From: Augochlora pura
Lineage: Eukaryota > Arthropoda > Insecta > Hymenoptera > Halictidae
Direction: 5' to 3'
Assembly (NCBI RefSeq): GCF_028453695.1
Contig: NC_135777.1
Span: 15,303,714 to 15,367,713, forward strand
Length of the DNA: 64,000 bases
Made by a program: the position numbers and the translations under genes. The notes below the pieces were generated by a model. That model saw nothing but the letters and a program-made list of their open reading frames with translations, ran no database searches and was not told the origin of the DNA. Below are positions 1 to 11,885 of this stretch, in pieces (the stretch's first letter is position 1; each line of letters opens with the position of its first letter).

Positions 1-341
1 GAGACAATTTTGTACGACCCTTTTATTGCGCAGCTAAACTAATTAATAATATTCCGCGGCGCGTCTCTCGAGCGCACTTGCTCGTATTTTCAACGTGAAA
101 TTCATTTGAAATCAAATGCATTCGAAAATGAAATACAGTTTTTCAACTGGTCTTTTGAAATTTTGCTTTCTGATACAGAGGGACACCCAGTGGTGCTAAT
201 GAACTATTTCACCCGTGTACCATCCATATTGCATTGTGCTACAATTATCACCGTCGCAAGGTGCACGACGTTTTCAATGTGTACATCAATGCGAATATTG
301 GCTATATTGATTATATGAATTAATTTTCTGTACGATGCTAC
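1..341. other. Non-coding stretch, nothing recognised
   Basis: Mixed-composition sequence with one 70-codon open frame (106-318) that shows no family motif. No repeat or regulatory motif was identified. It ends at the TTAA of the element that follows. Confidence 0.55.
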
Positions 342-616
342 TTAACCCTTTGCACTCCTATGTCGAGTGTGACTCGACATTATTTTTTATCTCAGGAGCT
401 TCATTGTCCAGTCCCACTCGATATTATTTCATGTCCAAATAAATAGATGTCGAAGTTAAAGATACTATACTCTTGAAAATTTCAGGATATGACAATAGTG
501 TAAATAAAACTGGTGTTTAAGTGAATCTGTTGCATCTTTCATTTATTTAAATTGCCTTATTTTTATATAAATATTAAATAAAATACTTAAAAGTATTTTA
601 AATGCAACGGGGTTAA
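342..616 (+). mobile_element. TTAA-bounded miniature element, CCCTTTGCACTC group
   Basis: This 275-bp element is flanked by TTAA on both sides. Its left end reads TTAACCCTTTGCACTC and its right end, read inward, TTAACCCCGTTGCATTT. Nineteen bases in, at 360-380, is a perfect palindrome with arms ATGTCGAGT and ACTCGACAT around a 3-base loop. The interior is AT-rich and has no coding capacity, so any movement would need a transposase supplied elsewhere. TTAA target duplication is the hallmark of the piggyBac superfamily; assigning this element there is an inference. It differs from the other CCCTTTGCACTC elements in having a longer palindrome placed slightly further in. Confidence 0.75.
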
Positions 617-3090
617 CATGGTATGGAAAGCGTTGTTCTACGGACGATTTAATAATGAAAATAGATAGCACACGTTTTAATTATTTTGTAAGCGTGCTCG
701 AAATCGTCTTAGTTCAAGTATCAGCGAAAGTCGCATCATATTGTCTCGCGTTATCAATGATACCTCGTTGCGCCTCGACACCATCGCAATTTGCGCGTCG
801 CCCAGAATTTACATAATTCTTGCAAAACCACGTACAAAAGGCAAACACGAAGAAAAATGGTCGAAGCGAAGACGAGACGGCAAAACAGCAAGTGCGAGAA
901 ATCGAGCGAAGACGGAAGAGGAAGAGCGAGACCGAGGAAGAATAAAAAAAAATGTTGAAAGAGGATGGGATGGTTGAATAGTGGGGCGGAGGGGGTAGCG
1001 GAGCACGGGTAGAGCGAGCGCAGCGCTCTCGGGTCCGGGCGGCAAACAAATATCAAATAAATGGGACGGCTGCGCGAAACCTCGACGTTTTAATTACTGG
1101 TATTTAGCCGCGGCATGGGGAGTCAAGGGGTTCCTGGTCTCCCGCGACCGCCCCTCCGCCCCGTCTAATTTGCAAGCGTTCCTTTTAGGTTTTTCGTAGG
1201 GCGGCCGGTAGTTAATACCGGGGCTAACCGCGGCGCTCTTCTCGTCAACGGTTAAGCGTGTTTCGCCTAGCTCGCCGTTGAAAGTTGCAATTTGCCTCGG
1301 GTCTCGGAACTGATTTTCGAAAGAGACAGTCTCATTCCGGGTCGATAATAAGACCGCGTGCGCCACGCGCATTCATGTTACACCGGCAAAAGCGGGGTAA
1401 AGAGAGGAAGAGAGAGAGAGAGAGCGAGAGAGAGAGAGACGGAGTGAGAGAGGGTGCCGCTAGTGTTTTTCGCGCGTCGCTCGGTTTTACTAATCTGAAA
1501 AACGTAAATTGGAACCGGCCAACGAGAACACCGTGAAAGGAGTTCCATTAACTCTCATCTGGCGGGGCGAGGCGGTTGTCACGGGCACGAGATAGCGCGC
1601 AGACCTTCAAAAAGGAAACAGGATGCTGAAAAGGAGGAAAAAACCGGCGGGAAACAGGAGTAGAAGGAGAAGGGCGGGCGGGGGGAGAGGATAGATGAAA
1701 TGTACGGGGGCTCGTTCAATTGAATGTGCGATTGCGCTCGGAACTCGTTACGCGGGGGTTGCGCTGTAAAATTAACCTTCCGTAGTTCGGGCAAAGTTCA
1801 ACAACAGATTGAAGATAGAGCACAGAAACTTTAGCGGCCTCCGGACCGAGCCAGATAAAATAACCGAGCGAGAACGGTCTGGCTCGCGTTGACTCCCGAG
1901 TAATCGATGTAACCTCCGAAATTGGTACAAGCCACCCCGTTTTTTCCTCGTTTTGAAACCACCGAACAGGAAGAGAAGGAGAAAGGGAGAGAGAGGGGGG
2001 AGTGATGGGGTGGTGAACATGGAAGATAACGAACGGTGTAACCCGAAAAAGCCCATGCATAAATTAAAAGTTCATCGGCGGGGATTACGGTCGGAGAAGC
2101 GACGAGTTCGATGATCGTTCCCGGGATATTGATTAATCCGTGAACGACGGCATGACAGCGGAACGTCAGGTAGTTTCGCGAATTTATCGACGCCAGGAAA
2201 AAACGAGGAGGGAGCCGAAGAAAGGGGAGCGGCGAGTTCAAATGACGCGGAGTCAATTTTTAACGCGAGTGCGTGCCCGCCTGTCTGCGTGTCTGCTGCG
2301 TGCCGGAGAGAGGGAGAGTGAACGAGAGTGAACGGGCGAGAGAAGGGGGGAGAACGAGAGGGAAAGGGAGACAAAGAGCGGGTACACAGGGGGGAGAAGG
2401 GTTCGAAGGCGGGAACGGAGGTTCGAGGAGTGAAATATTTAAAGGTAAGCTGTACATCTCACGTCAGCTTATGATACGTGCACGCGAGCCCTGCTACCTG
2501 GCTGACACGATATGGATATCATTAACCGGGCGTATTACGAGTGTCGCGGACTTTAACGACCGGTACCTCGTTACCAGATAGGAATTAATTATTTCGGGTT
2601 AATGAAGTGTCAAGGGAAGGGGGACACGTTGTTCGAAGTTATTCGACGGCAGATATTCCCCGGCCGTTACGGCGCGGCATCGGTGCACGCCGTGCTAACT
2701 ACCGCGGGACGGGCGGGAGTTATTTCTAATTACAGGAGCCACGTGATCCGCGGGAGCAGATTACTCGGATCGGAGCTATACGAAGATTAAGGGAAAATTG
2801 CCGGGCATGTGCGATCCGCGCGGTCGCGTCCCGCGTGACATCGGTCATTTTAATAATACAGAATGCCACGTGCTCTACGGCTGCAGGCCCTTATCGCGAT
2901 ACAACGCTCGTAATCTCCGCCTCCGCTCGAATTCTCCGCGCGGACTGCGAAAATCACCCCTCCGAACTCGCTCGACAATGCGCTCCGTTGTTTAACCCTC
3001 GCCGGGCTTGCGACGATTACGTGGATGGGACCGGTCAAATACTGCAGATTTTCTTTCTCTCGTTACACGCTGTGCAATTATTCCGCTGAT
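617..3090. other. GC-rich, purine-rich non-coding block
   Basis: CpG-rich sequence with long A/G-biased runs on the plus strand (about 840-1020, 1390-1450, 1610-1700, 1970-2010, 2300-2430). Open frames here overlap on both strands and are proline/arginine or serine/leucine rich, as expected from low-complexity DNA. No exon with conserved protein motifs was seen. Confidence 0.55.
1401..1455. repeat. Imperfect (GA)n microsatellite
   Basis: Runs of GA interrupted by single C or T bases, inside a wider purine-rich tract. Confidence 0.9.
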
Positions 3091-4156
3091 ATAATAACCG
3101 ACGACGACTCAAGACGACAAACAGTTGCAAAATATTTTTCGATTTATGTGTTTCACGTAATCCTGTTATTATAGATGAGGAATGTTATACGCTTGTGGCC
3201 AAAATAGGTAATAGAAATACAGAACAGTGATGGCGTGAGAAGTATTTTAAAACATTGCTACATTGTCTTCAATTTATTAACACGGTTATCATAGAGATAA
3301 CATTTTCATATAACTCTTATTTTACACAATTTACGCAGATAATTCCTTTTTTAATTTTTAACAGAAATGAGCATTTTATAATTTTTTTGAAAGCAATGCA
3401 GCGTCAGTCTGTTTTACAAACCTGTTGAACAAGTTAAACACCGAAGGCCATTGATATGTTTTTTTCAATGAAGCTTCTTAATTTCATGGAGCACGTAACG
3501 GTAAAACATCGTATGAAGTTATTTAAATCGTGTTGCGTCGTCATACTACGGGCATTTATCTTGCTCAGTGTCATCGCGGCGTGTTACATCATTAGTTGCA
3601 GTGATAAACTGGACAAGTAAATAAACTGAAAAGTTTACGAACATTGCCGTGTAGTTGCGTCGGCCGGTGTAACTGATTTCATATGGTAATTAATTTTAGC
3701 TGCAACTAATTTCGCTTGTCCTTTGATTCGCGCTGCGCAATCAATCGCTATTCGGTACATTTGGCACCGTAGGTCACCGGTCACCGGTCACCGGCGCGGT
3801 CTGGTCGGAAAGTTTACTGTCACCTGTCGATGCACGCCGAAACGATATCTGGTAAAACGATTATTTATCATCTCATCCCCAACCCAAATCCATTGACGTT
3901 GAGATAAATGTTATTACTGGAAAATGCCAATTATATGCCGACTACGGTTGTTTTTCTCTGCTGTCGGTTGTTTAATCGTTCAACTATGGCTATACACTGT
4001 CTGTTACAGATAATTATAGTCATTCATGCTAGACTTATTAACCATTTGCATTTCAAATTACATTTAATTTTTATTGTACGTTCCTATACGTTCCTTATCA
4101 CCATAATCGTCGTGTTCAAGTATAACTCCTGCGAAGGTTATGTCAAGCTCAATATG
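3091..4156. other. AT-rich then mixed non-coding block
   Basis: AT-rich to about 3650, then a CpG-containing part with a short tandem GGTCACC array at 3771-3794, then AT-rich again. A 96-codon open frame (3908-4198) runs into the next mobile element and has no recognisable motif. Confidence 0.5.
3771..3794 (+). promoter_or_regulatory. Tandem GGTCACC array (AGGTCA half-sites, DR1 spacing)
   Basis: Three copies of GGTCACC at a 7-base period, the first preceded by A so that it reads AGGTCA. Six-base half-sites with one spacer base match the DR1 layout bound by RXR/USP- and HNF4-type nuclear receptors. The unit is also self-complementary, so half-sites appear on both strands. This is a motif match only; no neighbouring gene is visible. 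Confidence 0.3.
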
Positions 4157-4427
4157 TTAACCCTTTGTATTCGAGTGGTGACTCTGAGGAATTATTAAAA
4201 ATTGTTACATCGCAGAATAATGATTTTATAAAATTTGTTTATATTTTAAAATTTATATTATATATTTAAAGTTCATATTTTCATTGTTAAAAGTGTAGGT
4301 GTTGCATCAGTTCAATCAATTTTAAATACGTGAAATAATAAATAAGACATTTAAAATGGAAATGCTGTAGGTAAAAAAACACTATTTCGAGTGTAGAATG
4401 AAACAGGTTTCAAGTGCAACGCGTTAA
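4157..4427 (+). mobile_element. TTAA-bounded miniature element, CCCTTTGCACTC group
   Basis: A 271-bp element with TTAA at both ends. The left end is TTAACCCTTTGTATTC; the right end read inward is TTAACGCGTTGCACTTG. A short palindrome GAGTGGTGACTC (arms GAGT/ACTC) lies at 4173-4184, seventeen bases from the left end, the same place as in the copies at 26604 and 27833 (right end). The AT-rich interior has no coding capacity. Confidence 0.75.
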
Positions 4428-5042
4428 CAGTTTCGATTAATTTTAAACACAGTTTGTGCAAAAATTGAAACGATTGGTCCTACAAACAAAACGTCACGAG
4501 TTTCAGCAATAATAATGGACTCCGTGACGATTTACACCAATGAATGCAAACTACCACAGAGACAAGCATCGCGAGCAAGAAAAGCCAGGCCGGAGGGATC
4601 AAAAAGTCAGCTGAAAGTGAATCGCGAAGTCGCATAGGTGGAAAGCGACTGGTGCCACGGGGTGGCAGATGGCCGAACGCGACATTAGCGCGTGAAAAAC
4701 GATTCAATACTATTTATGATTTATAATTCATTACGATGTAATGGTCCTCGAAGTCCGTTTCCGTGTTTCTTTCTTGAAACGGAGCCTCCCCTCGTCGCGG
4801 CGAGGTCGGCGAAAAAGGACGAGGAAAAAGAAAGAACGGGAGAAAAAGACCGAACACGCAGTCCCCCCCGTAGGTCGTTTCATGAAATATAGGAAGCTAC
4901 TTATCCCACCAACACTTCGCGAGGGTTCATTATCCGGCCGCATAATGATATGGCACTTACGTGCGTACGACCGGCAGCTTGTGCAACCGCGTTCGTTCGA
5001 GGCGTTTCAATGGTCGCGAGAACGGTCCTAAAAACGCGACAC

Positions 5043-5127
5043 AGAGGGAGAAAGAAGGAGAGAGAGAGAGAAAGGGAGAGTCGAACTAAGTCTAACGAGA
5101 GAGAGAGAGAGCGAGATAGGGAGGGGG
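5043..5127. repeat. Imperfect (GA)n microsatellite
   Basis: GA runs interrupted by AAAGG and a short unique stretch, continuing as GA with single-base breaks. Confidence 0.85.
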
Positions 5128-5740
5128 TACGCGAAAGGTTCCTATCCCTTTTGTCCTTTAACATCTTTGCGAGCGGCGACATGTCAAAAGGTCCGTCCCC
5201 GTCGGCTGTCCTGGGAATATAAACAAAGAGCCGACGACAGAGAGCTGCAGAAGTATAATGTCCCTTCTGACCCCCTGCTTCTGTGCCTCGTCCTGCGTCT
5301 TCTCGATTCCGCTACCCCTCCGGCACTTTTCGTCCAGGCTGTTCCTTATTCCTCGATTCACCTCCCGTTCACCTTTCCCTCCCCATCCAATCCGCCGTCC
5401 ATCTTTCTCCCGCTTCAACGCGAAACGGTTCCCCTGTTTCGCTTCCCCGCGGTCCTCTTCGTCATCTTCGCTCCAGCCCCGAGATCCGTCTCGTTCCGAT
5501 CCACGGCCCCGCTCTCGGCCAGGTTCTTTGCATTGTCGGAACGAGAGCCTTCGCGAGATCTTAATTCCTCTTTGCTAGCTCCATTCCCGGAGTTCTCGAG
5601 CGTGAAATCGGCGCCGCTCGGTGCCCCGCCGCGCCCCTCGCCCACCCGGGCCCGCGACAATTCGTAAGAATAAGACCGTGTCCCATTATCGGATCAAGAT
5701 ATTATCATAATTGCCTGGAGCCCTCGGCGGTCGGCGACCG

Positions 5741-5775
5741 GCGCGTCTCGGCAAGTCTCGGCGCGTCTCGGCGCG
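5741..5775. repeat. Short tandem repeat, 10-bp unit
   Basis: About three tandem copies of a GCGCGTCTCG-type unit; the middle copy has AA in place of CG. Confidence 0.7.
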
Positions 5776-6507
5776 GCAGTCTTCCAACGGCCGGTTCTGA
5801 AATTAAAATTAAAGCAAATACGAAATTAAACTCCTCCGACCGGCGGGGCCGGCCCCCGCTTAGAACAGCTGGGTATCGTCTTGCGCGGAAACATTGTAGT
5901 TTGCGGGATCTCGCTAAGGATCGCGGGAGGATATCGGGAGGGTGCTCGCTTTCTCGAGACCGTGTGCCCGGGACGTTGCTCATTTTTATGGGGCTGCTAG
6001 CTAGTCGCCGGAAATTATGCGGCCGCGAAATTTATGCGAGAATTCGGGGCCGCGCTGGAACGTTTCCCGAGGCATTAAATTATTTAACGATAATGGGCGT
6101 CGTTTTAGCGTTTCACTCTATTACCTGTTTCGAACTGTTCCGCAAACAGATACATATATCTGTTCCGAGGCGTGCCGAAACTGGAAGGGCTTAGCGCGGT
6201 TTTCAATCTCGGCTTTCGAAATTCAAAGGGGGTCGGGCGCCTGTTTGTCTGGAACACCGTCTCGAGTGGCTTACGCGTTTGTGGATCCAAAATTTTAGGG
6301 TGGAGCCTCTTTGTAATTGTTCTCGTTATGGGGGTTATTAGGAGGGCGTTTTTAGAGAAGCTTTGGATCAGGATTTACTCGGTGTCTACTCTGAAATGGC
6401 GAAATATATTTATGGGAGAAAGTCTTTCCCCGACGAACATACAAATCTTGATTATTTCTTAGACTTGTAATATTTTTTGTATGCTTTTACCACTAACACG
6501 ATGTTGT

Positions 6508-6748
6508 TCAACTCTCTTAGTACCGAAAAACGATAGATCGTTGTTTTTCTTTGGAAAGATAGTTTTTCTTAATATTTTTATTATACAACAATTTCATTTC
6601 TTATTTTTTCTCCCCTTTTGAATTTGTTATTTATCAGGCTTTTCGGAATTCTTGCAATTTCTTTCCGAAACTTTATCGAACATCGTCGAACGAGTTTTAA
6701 ACATCTCGGTTAGTTGCAGACACTTTTGGCCGGTGCTAGGAGGGTTAA
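6508..6748 (+). mobile_element. TTAA-bounded miniature element, CCTAGCACCGG group
   Basis: A 241-bp element. The right end read inward is TTAACCCTCCTAGCACCGG; the left end is a diverged match, TCAACTCTCTTAGTACCG, with the target TTAA mutated to TCAA. At 6529-6542, twenty-two bases from the left end, lies the perfect palindrome AACGAT-AG-ATCGTT. The interior is AT-rich and non-coding. This is the only copy of the family seen here. Confidence 0.65.
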
Positions 6749-8759
6749 ATTCTTAGAAATAATCTTTCAACGATCTTATTAAGTCAGTAATGATCTGAAA
6801 TCTAATTATCTAAGTAGGAATTTTCCAAACTCGTGTCGAAAAATAATTTTCATTATCCTTACTGACTTTGTTTCACAGTTCCCGAAATTACAAATCTTTT
6901 TTCAAGTGATTATTGCGATATTTTTCTGTTTTTCAACTATTTTCATACTTTGCGCGACTAGAATGACCTTGAGTTATAGGTCGCTGGATTCGTCTTAAAA
7001 TCGGCAAGAATGTCATCGAAAAACAAATACATAGTTCCATTTGAAAAAACATCGATGACCTTCAAATCTTAAAAAATATGACCTTTGAAAAGAAAACCCT
7101 GCATATTATGTATATTACGTATATTAAGAGAAGCGATATCATTCTGTAAACAACGGCATTAAACATGGCGCCACCACCGACTGGGGACAGAGACGGGGGT
7201 GGGGGGACGCCAGAATCGTCTCGGCGCGGTTCGAAAACTGTGTTTCTTCAAATTTAAAAGATTTCCCGTGGCAGGAAGCGCGCCGTCCGTATAGATAAAT
7301 TCCCCCGGCCCTCCTGAACGCTCCGGGACGAGGGGAACGCTAGCACGAACGTGCCGGAAGTTTTCCTGTGATCTATTGGCCGAGTTTTCGCGGTTGCGGA
7401 AGCGCCCCCGGAATTTAACGAGCCACTCAAAACGAATATTTTGTTCTCCCAGGCATCATCCCTTCCGCGGAAGATACCGGCGAACCATCTAACCCCCGCC
7501 CTCCCCGCCCCCCATCCCGCTCTCGAAATACTCGGCGGGTAATTAAAGTTTTCTAATTCGCCAGATAAATCGGCGATCCACGATTATAAAAGTCAGGGCG
7601 GGACGCGATTTAGGGCGGTCGTTCCGAAACTTTCCGACCTCACGTTCTTACGCGTTCGCAATTTTGCGCGAACGCCCACGGACTGCGATCCCGAGCTCTT
7701 CACTATGATTCGGCTTCTTCCCGCTTCATCCGTTCCTCTCCCCGTTTTTTTACATTTTCCTCTCTCTCTCTCTCGGATCGCGGCTGAAAGGCTTTCGAAG
7801 ACATTCAGAGGGGGATGAAATATTTTCTTGCCGGGCCGGGGCGGGTGTATCGAATTTTTTTTTCACCTCCAGTCAGCCGTTCGAGCCGTTCGCCCCCCCC
7901 CGCGGGCCGTCCATCCAATATACCGGCAATGTGTCTGAAAAAATGAAGCCCTTGAAAAAAAAACCGACAGGATGGAAACCGACGGATAATACCCGGAACC
8001 TATACGGATAATCCTGAAAGCAGTGATATCATCAGAACGACGCGGTCGCGCAATAAAAACCACGGACGCGCGGGTGGCTGGGGCTCTATCGCGAGTGCTA
8101 TAAATAGCGGCCGTATCCATAAGTAATATCCTTTTTCGAGCGATCGCATTCGAGTTGCTCGTATCGCGGCCCGGGCTCGATTCGATATTTTAAGCCGCTG
8201 GTAATCCGATTCCTCCAAGACCGATCGTAGGATCACCGCGGCCGCAAACTCGGCGTGCCCGATTATTCAATTAACCTGCCGGCCTCGAAAGAATGCACGG
8301 CCGGCGTAATGCATCACGGTCTGTCGGATTTCAATCAGACGTGTACGATACTTCAATTAAATGTCAGTTCTCGTCTGCTCGTTTGTAGATATTTCATTCT
8401 TCTGCGTACAGGCTGAATCATTTTTAGTTGAAGTGAAAATAAAAGAAATAAGGAAACAATAAAACTTGAGATCGTACTCCGCGAGATTTTTTTCGCTTTT
8501 CTAAGTTGAATCATGTGTGCTAATCGGTGCAACGTTAAGTTAATAAAAATGTAAAAATCAATTAATACAATCTCGGGCAAAGAAATGTAGTTGTGATTCG
8601 AACAACAGTTAAACTATTAACTGTTTCTGAAACATATTTAATGATGGAGAAATTATTTTCGAACAGGATGTAGTAGTGGTGCCTGAGGTAGTAAAGGGTT
8701 AGCCATCGAATGAACTTTAGAAGAGTTATTCTGGCAAAGGTATAACAGGACATATATTC
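6749..8759. other. Non-coding block, AT-rich to about 7180, then CpG-rich, then AT-rich
   Basis: The central part (7180-8340) is CpG-rich with a CT microsatellite at 7759-7774 and TATA-like words near 7585 and 8099 that lack a convincing initiator. The flanks are AT-rich. No gene recognised. Confidence 0.5.
7759..7774. repeat. (CT)n microsatellite
   Basis: Eight CT units in a C-rich context. Confidence 0.85.
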
Positions 8760-9339
8760 TTAACCCCTTCCCGTGCCATTTAGCTCGACGAAACTCGGGC
8801 CCGAGCGGTCCGCATCAACGGGCGCTAAACAGACCAGACTGATATTTGTAAACAGTCGCAATACGATCCGCAATGTAGATGCCCGCAATACTTGTGATAT
8901 AGTCAATTTTACGCGATACTGGAGTTGAGGAAGTAAACTCTAATGCTTTTACGTTTATAGATATTTATTTACGTTTATAGATGCCTTATTCGCTTTGCAA
9001 CTGGCATAAACACGTCGCTATCAGAAGATTCGTTATCACGGCCTTCACTAAACACTTTTGTACCTTGCATTTTGAAGGGGTTTCTTAAATTTTAATAATC
9101 GAACTGCTTCGTAACAGCAACGATAAGAATCGTGACAGTAACGAGCGTAACGGGCAAAAAATCAGTCCGCGAGCTCGGCTTGTTATGTTTACGTTTGGCC
9201 CAAGTATCTGGTCGCGAGTCTGACTCGCGATATTTATGTTTGGCCCAAGGAACTGTTCGCGAGTCTGACTCGCGATATTCATGTTTGGGCAAAAATCTTC
9301 ATCGCGAGTCAGACTCGCTAAAGTACGGGAAGGGGTTAA
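8760..9339 (-). mobile_element. TTAA-bounded element with 45-bp palindromic tandem array, long copy
   Basis: A 580-bp element with TTAA on both sides and a 15-bp perfect inverted end, TTAACCCCTTCCCGT. Its right end holds tandem 45-bp units, each starting with a 19-bp palindrome (arms TCGCGAGTC and GACTCGCGA around one base), at 9212 and 9257, with a slightly degraded one at 9302 and a much degraded fourth near 9166. The element at 54053 is a shorter inverted copy with the same ends and the same array. This copy has about 288 bp of extra interior (roughly 8884-9160), which includes a direct repeat of TTTACGTTTATAGAT around 8949-8982. No transposase frame is present. A further palindrome, CTCGGGCCCGAG (8794-8805), is private to this copy. 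Confidence 0.85.
9166..9320. repeat. Tandem 45-bp units with 19-bp palindrome
   Basis: Three clear units begin at 9212, 9257 and 9302, exactly 45 bp apart, with a degraded fourth near 9166. Between palindromes the units share the words TATTTATGTTTGGCCCAAG. This is a subterminal part of the 8760-9339 element. Confidence 0.85.
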
Positions 9340-9411
9340 CAGAATGAATGAAAATGAACATATTCTTAACGAATGAAAATGGTTCTAAAATTCAATTTGC
9401 GTTCGACACGA

Positions 9412-9460
9412 TGATATAGCATAGTATAGTACTACGTAGTATAGTATAGCATGGCATGGT
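9412..9460. repeat. TATAG-type simple repeat with central palindrome
   Basis: Degenerate copies of ATAGTATAG and ATAGCATAG surround the palindrome TACTACGTAGTA, then grade into ATGGCATGG. Confidence 0.7.
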
Positions 9461-10858
9461 AGTAGTATTACAGACACACGCCGATGAAGACCACAGTAGA
9501 AACATTAGGGCGTCTTCGTATTTTCGGTGAATCGTGGCCCCGACCACCTGGCCGAGCCCGGGAGTGCGGTCTTTGTTTAATGAATTACCCTTCTCGACGC
9601 GGCGTTAGATTAAATCTGAAGCAAGCCGGTGGGCGTGAGGGCGGTTCAAGTAAATTGATACAAACGACACGCTGCCCACCATCGTCGACCTCCCCCTTTC
9701 TCTTCTTTCCGCCGGGTTTCGCTCTTTTCCTCCTTTTTTCCCCGCTTCTTGCCGCGTCTGCGTTCGTTCCACCCCCGCTCGCCGGACGATTCGATCGGAG
9801 GAAGGTGTTTTCGAAGTTATTTCACCGTCGTATCACGCCGATCAAAATGCCGAGAGGCGCGGGAATTAATCGCCGAAGTACTTCTGTTCCGTCAAACGTC
9901 AGCTCGACACGCCCTGATAAGTGTACCCTCTGCAAATTGAAATTGAGGATCGCCTTGTGCCTTTTTCCGGCTGGGAGCGGTTCCGGAAAACATTCGTTCC
10001 GACATAATGTTATAGTGGTCTTGTATCGAGTCGGCATATCGGAGTCTTTAAATATTGATTAATGCGTTCGCCGTAGTCCGGTTCAAGTTTAGACAACGGA
10101 GGAAGCGATGAGCTTCTGCGAACAATAATAAACTCGCGCCTTTTAATCCGGTGCGCGAAGAAAATGGTTATTCTTTCGCTGGTAACTTTCTTGGAGTTTC
10201 TTCGGCGACTGAATAAATTCTTCGCGCTACTGTGCTGCAACTTTTGTTATCGGTGAACAGATGCATTTGTCGATGAATATATCTATTGATATGTGCTCAG
10301 TCTGTTGTCAGTTTAATTCTGTCCTATTGTTTTGCTTTTTTTCTTTTCTTTTTTTTTAATATGATATGTCACAATAGCATTTTTTTTAAATATTGAGTGA
10401 GGGAAACTTAGTATTTGCAATTGTTTTGCAATATAATAGCGAAAATTGTTCATGTGGAATTATACATATTTGCAATTAATATATCTGTAATTGCAGGATT
10501 ATAAATACTTCTTTAGTGAAACATAAATATTATATATATTGTACTTCTTTATTAAAACTAATATAATGTAAATAATATAATCTTATTAATACAATATAAA
10601 TAAGAAAGGAAGATACAGCTTCCTAATGATGGGGGACCATTAGACTCTCGTGTATGTATTTCCTGGTTAAATGACAAGACCACCAAAGTTTGACATGTTA
10701 ACATGTACTTTCACGACAACGTAACACTGCTTGAACAAACTTTGTCAAGGTCTTCGGCTTGGTTTAGTGCAATACATACAAAAGTTTTATTCAACTCTAA
10801 TTTCATTAAATAAATCCACAAAAATCTATATCCCTGTGAAGATCCAGACTCCAACCGC

Positions 10859-10893
10859 TATAAAAGGAATTCCGTGCTACACAAACTCACTCT
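10859..10893 (+). promoter_or_regulatory. Candidate TATA/initiator core promoter
   Basis: TATAAAAGG starts at 10859. A TCACTC word lies so that its A (10889) is 30 bases downstream, the spacing expected for a TATA-driven start site. The sequence after it has no recognisable exon, so this rests on motif spacing alone. Confidence 0.25.
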
Positions 10894-11137
10894 TGAGCAC
10901 TGTGGTCACACCATGTGGTTTTCCCCATAGTTTCGAGCTTGCCGAACACAGTTTAATCCTCGAACACCGTAGCCCGGATCTATTTTGACCCAGCTTATCA
11001 GCGCCGAACCCAACACGCTTAAATCAAATAATTACTTTTTCCTAACAATTTAAAAAAGAGATAAACATAAATATTTCTAGAGTACATTTTGTTCGATTCG
11101 ACGATGATCACAGTAGAAACATCATGTTTTTGTTTTT

Positions 11138-11389
11138 TTAATCCCTTGCACTATATAATAACGAGTCAGACTCGTGGTACAGATTTCATGTAAGATCTAC
11201 TAAATATGAACATTGTTAATTTCTTTTACATCGAAATGAAGATAAATTCTTCTCTTATCAAAGTCTAGAAACGAAAGTACATAAAGACGATAAAAGAAAC
11301 AAAAGTTGTCTGGTCCTATTATTAAAACTATTAAGGACAAATAAGTGCTAAACAACGCAACGCGAAAGGAATTGTAGTGCAAGGGTTAA
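11138..11389 (+). mobile_element. TTAA-bounded miniature element, CCCTTGCACT group
   Basis: A 252-bp element with TTAA at each end. The left end is TTAATCCCTTGCACT; the right end read inward is TTAACCCTTGCACTAC. The palindrome ACGAGTC-A-GACTCGT lies at 11161-11175, twenty-four bases in. A copy of exactly the same length lies at 51553-51804 in the same orientation, similar throughout but with many substitutions. No coding capacity. Confidence 0.85.
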
Positions 11390-11853
11390 CGAAACGAGGC
11401 CGAACCTAGGTGGTCTGGAAGTGAGATTTTTTGGTTAGCAACCTATCCTCCTCGATGCGGCAAGCGCAGAAAACATATCCAGAAAAATTGATAGGATCTC
11501 TCGAAGCTGTGTCGTGCGAAGTCGTACGGCACCGAGGGCGGGACCACAAAAAATCGCTGCGGCCATAACGACGGGACATATCGGAATCACGAGAACTTCT
11601 GGTGTTGCATTTTCCGCACGACAGCCACGGCCGTGTCGAGGAATAATGTACTTCCGGCGACGCGTAGGTCCGTCGGGGAAGTTCTATCACCGGGAACGGG
11701 TTCGTCGAATCGTCCGATCAGCTTTTTTTTTCTCTCCTCTGGAACCGCGAGCGCGTATCTCCCGATCCAATGTAAACTTGCTGGATGATTTACGCGCGAC
11801 GCGGCTCGGTTTGTTTTTCGGTGCTGTTTATTGCGGGGGTGGTCGGCGAGGAC

Positions 11854-11885
<32 letters not shown>

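Larger units (their letters stand above)
4428..6507. other. GC-rich non-coding block
   Basis: CpG-rich sequence with a GA array (5043-5127), a pyrimidine-rich run (about 5255-5480) and a short tandem repeat (5741-5775). Open frames up to 166 codons (5167-5667) are low-complexity Arg/Ser/Pro products of this composition. No gene recognised. Confidence 0.5.
9340..11137. other. Non-coding block between mobile elements
   Basis: It contains a short TATAG-type simple repeat (9412-9460), a CpG-rich part to about 10240, then AT-rich DNA. An open frame of 192 codons (9484-10062) has no recognisable motif and is overlapped by frames on the other strand. A TATA plus initiator pair lies near 10859. Confidence 0.5.

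Noticed and set aside
7585..8106. TATAAAA/TATAAATA words at 7585 and 8099
   Set aside because: No convincing initiator 28-33 bases downstream and no exon.
8684..8693. TGAGGTAGTA, matching the start of let-7
   Set aside because: The rest of the mature sequence does not match and no hairpin partner was seen.
8690..8702. TAAAGGGTTAG, possible TTAA-element end
   Set aside because: No partner end within about 300 bp upstream; a relation to the CCCTTTGCACTC group is possible but not supportable.
9484..10062. 192-codon open frame
   Set aside because: Low-complexity Pro/Phe/Leu section followed by basic sequence, overlapped by other frames, no family motif.
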